Below, one piece after another: positions 6,342 through 11,177 of a stretch of 11,177 nt of DNA. Location of the stretch: assembly GCA_945860335.1 (NCBI GenBank), contig CAMAQW010000044.1, forward strand, positions 1 through 11,177, given 5' to 3'. Made by a program: the position numbers and the translations under genes. Within the stretch, counting starts at the first letter, position 1, and the number at the start of each line of letters is the position of its first letter. The notes beneath the pieces were generated by a model. The model ran no database searches. It was given only the letters and a program-made list of their open reading frames with translations, and was not told the DNA's origin. The DNA is from Sediminibacterium ginsengisoli. Lineage in GTDB: Bacteria; Bacteroidota; Bacteroidia; Chitinophagales; Chitinophagaceae.

Positions 6342-7502
6342 TTACAAATGAATGAGTGAGGCAGCAAAACTTCTTGCTTCTCCATCACTTTCAAAATACT
6401 CTTCGAGGGTTGGCTTTTGAATGAAAGCCATTTTTTGCATGGTTTGTTCCACCACTTCTGTCATATCCAAAAATCCAATTCGGTTTCTTAAAAATGCATA
6501 GACTGCAATTTCATTGGCCGCATTTAAAATACATGGCAGGTTACCTCCTTTATGAAGTGCCTCTATTGCGAGTGCTAAATTTCTAAAAGTTTTAGTATCA
6601 GGCTCATCAAAAGTTAGCGTGTTTGGCTTTCTAAAATCGTAGCGTGGAAAATTATTTTCGAGACGCTGCGGAAAGGCAAGTGCGTACTGAATGGGAAGCT
6701 TCATATCAGGAAGCCCCATTTGTGCTTTGATACTTCCGTCATCAAATTGAACCATGCTATGAATAATACTTTGCGGATGGATCACGACCTCAATTTGTTC
6801 AGGTTGTAAATTAAACAACCACTTGGCTTCAATCATCTCAAGCCCTTTATTCATAAGGGTTGCAGAGTCTACGCTGATTTTTGCACCCATGCTCCAGTTG
6901 GGATGTTGTAGTGCGTGATCACGTTTTACATTCACCAAAAAATTAGGTTTTTTACCTAAAAATGGACCACCGCTCGCCGTTAAAATAATGCGCTCAATTT
7001 TATTGCGACCCTCTCCTACCAAGCACTGAAATATGGCAGAGTGCTCCGAGTCTACGGGAATAATGGGCACTCTTTTTTCCATGGCCATTTGCATCACAAT
7101 ATCACCAGCAACTACCAGGGTTTCTTTATTAGCAAGTGCAATGGGTTTGCCACATGAAATCGCTTTTAAAGTAGGTTTTAATCCTGCATAACCAACAATG
7201 GCAGCAAGCATCATATCGTAACAATCAAGCGCCGCAACTTCAACAAGTGCTTTCTCCCCTGCAAAAACTTTAATGTTTGTTTTGGAGAGCGCTTCTTTTA
7301 CATTCAGATATTTTTTTTCGTCACCAATAACCACCACATTGGGGTTAAATTGTAACGCCTGTTCAATTAGTAAAGCATCATTGTTTTGCGCCGTTAATAC
7401 TTCGGCACTAAATAATGAAGGGTTGGCAGCAATAACCTCAAGTGCCTGTGTTCCTATCGAACCTGTAGAGCCGTATATGGCGATCCTTTTTTGACTACTC
7501 AT
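6342..7502 (-). CDS. dxr: 1-deoxy-D-xylulose 5-phosphate reductoisomerase
   Basis: IspC/Dxr catalyses the first committed step of the MEP isoprenoid pathway: NADPH-dependent isomerisation and reduction of DXP to 2-C-methyl-D-erythritol 4-phosphate in the cytosol. It has 386 residues, close to the usual 390-400. The NADPH-binding GSTGSIG is at 11-17 and ALANKE at 122-127. The metal ligands are Asp151 and Glu153 in PVDSEHSAIFQC and Glu222 in NKGLEMIEA. The substrate-binding TASGGPF is at 175-181, and HPNWSMGAKISVDSATLMNK is at 200-219, with His200 and the Ser-rich phosphate site. The C-terminal helical domain with NAANEIAV is complete. No key residue is missing. It lies between GH3 (59 bp upstream) and rseP (21 bp downstream). 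No -7 element was found directly before it, so it is probably transcribed from the GH3 promoter. Confidence 0.98.
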   Translation of the reverse strand: MSSQKRIAIYGSTGSIGTQALEVIAANPSLFSAEVLTAQNNDALLIEQALQFNPNVVVIGDEKKYLNVKEALSKTNIKVFAGEKALVEVAALDCYDMMLAAIVGYAGLKPTLKAISCGKPIALANKETLVVAGDIVMQMAMEKRVPIIPVDSEHSAIFQCLVGEGRNKIERIILTASGGPFLGKKPNFLVNVKRDHALQHPNWSMGAKISVDSATLMNKGLEMIEAKWLFNLQPEQIEVVIHPQSIIHSMVQFDDGSIKAQMGLPDMKLPIQYALAFPQRLENNFPRYDFRKPNTLTFDEPDTKTFRNLALAIEALHKGGNLPCILNAANEIAVYAFLRNRIGFLDMTEVVEQTMQKMAFIQKPTLEEYFESDGEARSFAASLIHL

Positions 7503-7510
7503 TGTTTAAT

Positions 7511-7525
7511 GGGTATTTACTACCC
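7511..7525. repeat. Small inverted repeat between GH3 and dxr
   Basis: GGGTA-ttta c-TACCC forms a perfect five-pair stem with a five-base loop, 8 bp before the dxr start codon on the minus strand. On the minus strand no T-tract follows, so it is not a typical terminator. It could be a weak translational element or chance. Confidence 0.35.
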
Positions 7526-7561
7526 TGATTTTTTACTGCCACAAGATAAGATAAAAATAAA

Positions 7562-9070
7562 CTAGATTTTAGTGGCAATAAAGTTAGAAAGGGCATCTGC
7601 TAGGACCCTATCATTACTTAGCCTTGGCACTTTATTTTGACCCCCTAGTTTGCCAATAGAACGCATGTACTGCACAAAGGCATCATTTTGTAGAGGCCTA
7701 ACTTTTAAAGGTTCTAAAATGGCGCCTTTAATAAGGTCGTCATAATAGACATTTTGTTGACGCATGGCGGTGTCCAATTGTGCAGCAAAATCATCCAAAT
7801 TTGAAGGTGCTTTTTCAAAAGCAATAAACCATTCGTGGTAACTTTTTCCTGATGTGTCTAACCCTGCCACAAAAGGTGCAACGGTAAACTCGGTTATACT
7901 AGCATTTGTTTGTGCAGCAACTTGTAAAAGTGCCGCTTCTACTTCTTCACCAATAACATGTTCACCAAAGGCAGAAATAAAATGTTTGATCCTTCCAGTC
8001 ACAACAATTTTATAAGGATCTATACTCACAAATTTTACAGTATCTCCAATATTATATCCCCAGAGTCCCGCATTGCTATTGATGATAAGTGCGTAATTGA
8101 CTCCGAGCTCAACCTCTTGTAAACAAAGCCTTGTAGGGTTTTCTGAAAAAATATCGTTCGCCGGAATAAATTCAAAAAAGATACCGCTATTGGTATTTAA
8201 TAATAATCCAGATTCATTTTGTACATCCTGAAAAGCAAAGAATCCTTCACTCGCTGGAAAGAGTTCTACCGTATCAATTTTACGACCGATGCTTTCAAAT
8301 AATTTTGCTTTGTAGGGTTCAAAGTTTACACCACCCTGTACCATCACATTAAAATTAGGAAACAGCTCTCCTACTTTTTTTCCAGTGGTTGATTCCAGTT
8401 TATCAAAATACATTTGTACCCAAGGTGGAATACCACTAATAAGGGTCATATCTTGAAGCACCGTTTCAGATACAATCGCGTCTAATTTTTGTTCCCAATC
8501 TTCGATACAATTGGTTTCGTAACTAGGTAATTGATTAGACCTTAAATAAGCCGGCACATGATGGTTTACAATACCACTCAACCTTCCTGTTGCAATGCCA
8601 CCTATCCTTTCCAGTATTGGAGACCCACTTAAAAATATCAATTTACCGGATGCAAAACCAGTATTTCCTGTTTCTGCCATATAACAGAGTAGTGCGTTAC
8701 GGGCGGTATCAATATGGTTATCAATTGAGTCTTTTGTAATGGGAATATATTTTGCGCCACTTGTGGTACCGCTTGTTTTTGCAAAATAAATGGGTAGGCC
8801 TTTCCATAATATATTGTGCTTACCCTCTTTTACCATATTTATATATGGGACGAACTGCTCGTAATCTCGAATAGGAACTGCTTTTTTAAAGCCATCGTAG
8901 TCCTCTACAGCATCCAAACCATGGTCTTTACCAAACTGGGTGTTTTTAACCACTTTTAATAAAGTCTTAAAAATGGATGCTTGGTCCCCAAGAGCCTGCT
9001 TCGCCTCTCTTTTAACCTTATTGGCTATATAATGAGCAAAGGGTTTGGCAAGTAATGATTTTAGATTCAT
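7562..9070 (-). CDS. GH3-family acyl-adenylating enzyme (auxin-responsive GH3-like)
   Basis: The protein is a GH3-fold member of the ANL adenylate-forming superfamily. In plants such enzymes conjugate amino acids to carboxylic-acid hormones; the bacterial substrate is unknown. From the chosen start it has 502 residues. The ATP-binding P-loop-like motif is at 98-108 (K-T-S-G-T-T-S-G-A-K), and the C-terminal FGEHV motif precedes the mobile domain. The start at 9070 (MNLKSLL) was preferred. An in-frame TTG ten codons upstream (9100) would add MPCLIPIGHS, which does not look like the family, and that TTG lies inside a -7 promoter element. It is cytosolic and heads a probable GH3-dxr-rseP transcription unit. 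An isoprenoid or lipid link is only suggested by that neighbourhood. Confidence 0.9.
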   Translation of the reverse strand: MNLKSLLAKPFAHYIANKVKREAKQALGDQASIFKTLLKVVKNTQFGKDHGLDAVEDYDGFKKAVPIRDYEQFVPYINMVKEGKHNILWKGLPIYFAKTSGTTSGAKYIPITKDSIDNHIDTARNALLCYMAETGNTGFASGKLIFLSGSPILERIGGIATGRLSGIVNHHVPAYLRSNQLPSYETNCIEDWEQKLDAIVSETVLQDMTLISGIPPWVQMYFDKLESTTGKKVGELFPNFNVMVQGGVNFEPYKAKLFESIGRKIDTVELFPASEGFFAFQDVQNESGLLLNTNSGIFFEFIPANDIFSENPTRLCLQEVELGVNYALIINSNAGLWGYNIGDTVKFVSIDPYKIVVTGRIKHFISAFGEHVIGEEVEAALLQVAAQTNASITEFTVAPFVAGLDTSGKSYHEWFIAFEKAPSNLDDFAAQLDTAMRQQNVYYDDLIKGAILEPLKVRPLQNDAFVQYMRSIGKLGGQNKVPRLSNDRVLADALSNFIATKI

Positions 9071-9097
9071 TGAATGACCTATAGGTATTAGACATGG

Positions 9098-9105
9098 CAA
9101 AAATA
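9098..9105 (-). promoter_or_regulatory. -7 promoter element of the GH3-dxr-rseP unit
   Basis: The minus strand reads TATTTTTG, a full match to TAnnTTTG, 27 bp before the preferred ATG at 9070. It overlaps the alternative TTG start, so transcription would begin after that codon. No clear -33 TTG is seen at standard spacing. Confidence 0.5.
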
Positions 9106-9225
9106 GAGAATTGTAGGCTTCAGATTTATTTGGAATTGTTAAGATATTAATACATTGAAAATCAATGATTTATCATTTTTTCACAAGAAGAAGGATAATT
9201 TTATAAAATTTTCACTCCAAAACCT

Positions 9226-9233
9226 TACCTTTG
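9226..9233 (+). promoter_or_regulatory. -7 promoter element of rplU-rpmA
   Basis: TACCTTTG is a full match to TAnnTTTG, 21 bp before the rplU ATG. The predicted leader is only about 15 nt (TAATTTTGGATAGCT), too short for an L21-type autoregulatory structure. The surrounding bases TTACCTTTGC are identical to those at the ssrA promoter. The -33 region (about 9198-9206) is AT-rich without a clean TTG. Confidence 0.65.
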
Positions 9234-9254
9234 CCGTCCTAATTTTGGATAGCT

Positions 9255-9560
9255 ATGTTAGCAGTTGTAAAAATCGCAGGTCAACAATTTAAAGTGCAAG
9301 CAGGACAGAGCTTGTACGTACCTCACCTGCAAGGTAAAACCGGAGACAAAGTTGAGTTCTCTGATGTATTGATGGTTGACAATGACGGGAAAATTGCCCT
9401 TGGCAGTGCCGTTAAAGCAGTCGTTAAAGCAGAAATTCTCAGCGACCTAGTACAAGGTGAAAAAGTGATCGCCTTTAAAATGAAAAGAAGAAAGGGCTTC
9501 CGCAAGAAGCACGGTCACAGAACGCATTATACGCGTATTAAAATAGAAAGCATCGCTTAA
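9255..9560 (+). CDS. rplU: 50S ribosomal protein L21 (bL21)
   Basis: bL21 is a small 23S rRNA-binding protein of the large subunit that binds with L20. The 101-residue length is normal (about 103). The N-terminal AVVKIAGQQFKVQAGQ (residues 3-18) is the family signature, corresponding to Y-A-V-I-x-x-G-G-K-Q in other bacteria. The C-terminal KMKRRKGFRKKHGHRTHYTR segment (residues 76-95) is the conserved rRNA-binding basic stretch, and it ends with the usual IKIESIA. It is first in the rplU-rpmA pair, with 19 bp to rpmA, and has its own promoter. It is divergent from GH3. A/T-rich bases rather than a Shine-Dalgarno sequence precede the ATG, as in most of the genes here. Confidence 0.98.
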   Translation: MLAVVKIAGQQFKVQAGQSLYVPHLQGKTGDKVEFSDVLMVDNDGKIALGSAVKAVVKAEILSDLVQGEKVIAFKMKRRKGFRKKHGHRTHYTRIKIESIA

Positions 9561-9579
9561 TTTAAAATAGTATTATACC

Positions 9580-9846
9580 ATGGCACACAAAAAAGGTGAA
9601 GGTAGTGTAAAGAACGGCCGCGACTCACAGAGTAAGCGTTTGGGCGTTAAGATTTATGGTGGCCAACCAGCCATCGCAGGCAATATCATTATTCGCCAGA
9701 GAGGTACGCAGTACCACCCTGGTAAAAATGTAGGCGTTGGTTTAGACTTTACTTTATTCGCGTTGAAAGACGGCGTTGTAGAGTTTAAAAAAGGCAAAAA
9801 TGACAGAACAACAGTGTCGGTTGCTACCCCAGCTCCAACTGCTTAA
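9580..9846 (+). CDS. rpmA: 50S ribosomal protein L27 (bL27)
   Basis: bL27 sits at the peptidyl-transferase centre, and its N-terminal tail contacts the CCA ends of tRNA. The 88-residue chain opens with MAHKKGEGSVKNGRDS, so it has the direct, uncleaved N-terminus and not the Prp-processed form of Firmicutes. The body contains KRLGVKIYGGQ, NIIIRQRGTQYHPG and a closing Lys-rich DGVVEFKKGK, all family-typical. The C-terminal tail ends in an Ala/Pro/Thr stretch (TPAPTA). Position 7 is Glu where most homologues have a small or neutral residue such as Ala, Val or Gly (family knowledge from memory). It is probably co-transcribed with rplU. Only AT-rich sequence follows, with a weak A-run/T-run hairpin (about 9845-9860) that might terminate it partly. 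Confidence 0.98.
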   Translation: MAHKKGEGSVKNGRDSQSKRLGVKIYGGQPAIAGNIIIRQRGTQYHPGKNVGVGLDFTLFALKDGVVEFKKGKNDRTTVSVATPAPTA

Positions 9847-9864
9847 AAAAATATTTTTTTGTAG

Positions 9865-9898
9865 TTTGAAATAATTTTTTACTTTTAATGTATTATTT
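9865..9898 (+). promoter_or_regulatory. Possible promoter of the H1-like gene
   Basis: A TTTG (9865-9868) is followed after 22 bp by TATTATTT (9891-9898), a six-of-eight match to the -7 consensus TAnnTTTG. Both lie in the 75-bp AT-rich gap between rpmA and the H1-like gene. The -33 half is good and the -7 half is weak. Read-through from rpmA is the alternative. Confidence 0.35.
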
Positions 9899-9921
9899 AC
9901 TAACCATTAAATCAAAAAAAC

Positions 9922-10194
9922 ATGGCAACTGCAAAAAAAGCTGCTAAGAAAGCTGCTCCTAAGAAGGCTGCTGCTCCTAAAAAAGCTGCTAAGAAAGCTG
10001 CTCCTAAAAAAGCTGCTAAGAAAGCTGCTCCTAAGAAAGCTGCTAAAAAAGCTGCTCCTAAGAAAGCTGCTAAAAAAGCTGCTCCTAAGAAGGCTGCTAA
10101 AAAAGCTGCTCCTAAGAAAGCTGCTAAAAAAGCTGCTCCTAAGAAGGCTGCTAAAAAAGCTGCTCCTAAGAAGGCTGCTGCTAAAAAGAAGTAA
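9922..10194 (+). CDS. Histone H1-like Lys/Ala/Pro repeat protein
   Basis: The 90 residues contain only five amino-acid types: 40 Ala, 39 Lys, 9 Pro, 1 Met and 1 Thr. After MATA, the 9-residue unit KKAAKKAAP occurs eight times (one at 5-13, seven in tandem at 20-82), interrupted once by KKAAAP at 14-19 and closed by KKAAAKKK. There are no acidic residues and no hydrophobic core, so the chain should be disordered or extended and bind DNA or RNA through charge. It resembles the C-terminal tails of eukaryotic histone H1 and the bacterial AlgP, Hc2 and BpH1 group; a nucleoid role is inference. It sits just after rpmA but has its own possible promoter and a very strong terminator, which suggests independent, high expression. 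The DNA repeat could change copy number by slippage. Confidence 0.88.
   Translation: MATAKKAAKKAAPKKAAAPKKAAKKAAPKKAAKKAAPKKAAKKAAPKKAAKKAAPKKAAKKAAPKKAAKKAAPKKAAKKAAPKKAAAKKK
9934..10167 (+). repeat. 27-bp tandem repeat array within the H1-like gene
   Basis: Eight 27-bp units encode KKAAKKAAP, with one 18-bp partial unit after the first. Units differ almost only by AAA/AAG at Lys codons. Within the array every Ala codon is GCT and every Pro codon is CCT. The near identity suggests recent expansion or gene conversion, and the array is in frame so copy changes would not break the protein. Confidence 0.92.
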
Positions 10195-10200
10195 TCTTAG

Positions 10201-10216
10201 TTTAGCTTTAGCTAAA
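10201..10216. repeat. Small hairpin after the H1-like gene
   Basis: TTTAGC-ttta-GCTAAA is a six-pair inverted repeat starting 6 bp after the stop codon. It has no long T-tract and lies just before the main terminator, so it may be a stabilising 3' stem or simply chance. Confidence 0.35.
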
Positions 10217-10228
10217 AATAGATTTAGA

Positions 10229-10256
10229 AGTCCCGCAATCTTGCGGGACTTTTTTT
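10229..10256 (+). terminator. Strong intrinsic terminator of the H1-like gene
   Basis: The ten-pair GC-rich stem AGTCCCGCAA/TTGCGGGACT encloses a two-base TC in the fully paired form (in practice the inner A-T pairs open into the loop). It is followed by a run of six T. It lies 34 bp after the stop codon and separates the ribosomal/H1-like block from the PolX gene. Confidence 0.95.
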
Positions 10257-10284
10257 GTATTATATTGAGACCAATTTCAAACCC

Positions 10285-11177
10285 ATGACCAACGAAGCGA
10301 TTGCAGATAATTTCTCCCTCCTCTCCAAATTAATGGACATACACGGAGATGATGCATTTAAGGCCAAATCCTATGCCAGCGCGGCTTTCACAATCGACAA
10401 ACTAGAAACAGAATTGTCTACATTAGATCCGCAAACCATTTTTTCGCAGCGAGGCATTGGTGCAACAACGGGGAAAAAAATTATTGAGCAACTAGAAACC
10501 GGACAACTTGAAATTTTAGATGACTATATCCAAAAAACACCAGCTGGAATTTTAGAGATGCTGCGCATCAAAGGAATTGGTCCAAAAAAAATTGCAACTA
10601 TTTGGAAGGAATTAGAAATTGAAACACTGGGAGAACTACTCTATGCTTGCGAAGAAAACCGACTTACTTTATACAAAGGTTTTGGAGAAAAAACGCAAGA
10701 CAATATAAAAGCGTCCATCGAATTTTATATAAACGCACAGGGTAATTTTTTGTACGCACAAATGGAACCCGTGGTTGAACTTTTACAAGAAAAATGGGCC
10801 GAACATTTTAATGAATCTAGCTTTTTTGTAACCGGTGCTTTTAGACAGCAGCACGAGGTCATTACCATTTTAGAGTGGGTCACGGACCAAGAATTAGCCC
10901 CTCTAGAAAGTTTTTTTGAAGAAAATAATTTTGAAATACAGTCCAGTACCCAGGGTTATTTAGAAGTCACTTCTCCAGAAAATAGTACCCTCGGATTTCA
11001 TATCGTTGACACAAAAAATCTAGTAAAAACGGTCTTTGAAACATCTTGCGCCCCCTCTTTTTTAGAAAAAATAAACGAATTGTTACCTGAGGGGCTAACA
11101 CAAAGCTATCATTCAGAAGAAGATATTTTTAAAGCGGCTAATATCCCCTTTATTCCACCTTATTTAAGAGAAGACGC
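10285..11177 (+). CDS. PolX/PHP-family DNA polymerase-like protein, 3' part outside the window (partial)
   Basis: The first 297 codons of a PolX-type protein are visible; the C-terminal PHP phosphoesterase domain would follow beyond the edge. The layout is an N-terminal helical 8-kDa-like domain (about 5-50) and three helix-hairpin-helix elements (QRGIGATTGKK 55-65, IKGIGPKKI 95-103, YKGFGEKT 130-137). A Pol-beta-like palm region follows (about 150-270), and the linker ends FKAANIPFIPPYLRED, matching the PolX I-P-P-E-L-R-E motif. In active PolX the palm carries G-S-x-R-R then D-x-D; here the segment at 184-197 reads GAFRQQHEVITILE, so the two Asp align with Ile and Glu. The third catalytic Asp also appears absent, near GFHIVD (237-242). 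The protein may therefore have only structural or PHP nuclease activity. The ATG at 10285 follows the strong terminator by 28 bp. Confidence 0.88.
   Translation, partial: MTNEAIADNFSLLSKLMDIHGDDAFKAKSYASAAFTIDKLETELSTLDPQTIFSQRGIGATTGKKIIEQLETGQLEILDDYIQKTPAGILEMLRIKGIGPKKIATIWKELEIETLGELLYACEENRLTLYKGFGEKTQDNIKASIEFYINAQGNFLYAQMEPVVELLQEKWAEHFNESSFFVTGAFRQQHEVITILEWVTDQELAPLESFFEENNFEIQSSTQGYLEVTSPENSTLGFHIVDTKNLVKTVFETSCAPSFLEKINELLPEGLTQSYHSEEDIFKAANIPFIPPYLRED

Noticed and set aside
7503..7561. Hairpin before dxr as a terminator of GH3
   Set aside because: The five-pair stem is not followed by a T-tract on the minus strand, so it is listed only as a small inverted repeat.
9071..9254. Search for a small gene or riboswitch in the GH3-rplU divergent region
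   Set aside because: Only AT-rich DNA and two promoter elements are seen, with no conserved fold or usable frame.
9934..10167. 27-bp repeats considered as a CRISPR-like array
   Set aside because: The repeats are directly adjacent without spacers and lie in frame within a coding sequence.
1..11177. Mobile element, prophage, toxin-antitoxin or defence system
   Set aside because: No transposase, integrase, terminal inverted repeats or known defence domain could be found; gene content is of core type.

Overview
The window looks like a chromosomal segment of a Bacteroidota bacterium, most likely a Chitinophagaceae-type member of the class Chitinophagia (genus not determined). Supporting signs are the AT-rich intergenic DNA, start codons without clear Shine-Dalgarno sequences, several promoters with the Bacteroidota -7 element TAnnTTTG, and lineage-typical families (DUF2147, bacterial GH3, a two-PDZ RseP). 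The tmRNA tag also begins with Gly and ends in YAMAA, as in this phylum. I see no IS element, integrase, CRISPR array, toxin-antitoxin pair or recognisable defence system. Most of the window is ordinary core genome.

Layout. At the left edge is a 50-residue membrane peptide (1-153, +) closed by a strong terminator. Converging on it from the right are two minus-strand genes: a cytosolic NlpC/P60 peptidase of the murein-peptide recycling type (216-968) and an acyltransferase-3 membrane protein (1007-2059). Divergent from these are a nitroreductase (2150-2875, +) and a secreted, probably outer-membrane beta-barrel protein (2936-3955, +). The latter overlaps tail to tail by 9 bp with a DUF2147 gene (3947-4450, -).

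The centre holds the tmRNA gene ssrA on the minus strand (4550-4918), with its own promoter, a tag reading GNTQYAMAA and a 9-bp stem terminator. Upstream of it on the same strand lies a probable operon of a GH3-family adenylating enzyme (7562-9070), dxr/ispC of the MEP isoprenoid pathway (6342-7502) and the site-2 protease rseP (4971-6320).

Divergent from GH3 is the ribosomal pair rplU-rpmA (9255-9846, +). It is followed by a 90-residue Lys/Ala/Pro histone-H1-like protein built from a 9-residue repeat (9922-10194) and a very strong terminator. The right edge holds the first 297 codons of a PolX/PHP-family DNA-repair protein (10285 to the end) whose polymerase domain appears to have lost its catalytic carboxylates.

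The genes do not form one pathway. They fall into growth and translation functions (rplU, rpmA, ssrA), envelope and lipid functions (rseP, dxr, NlpC/P60, acyltransferase, beta-barrel, DUF2147) and DNA-binding functions (H1-like protein, PolX). The observations most worth a second look are the degenerate polymerase site of the PolX homologue and the low-complexity H1-like gene with its nearly perfect 27-bp DNA repeats. The identical 10-nt -7 element shared by ssrA and rplU is a smaller point of interest.
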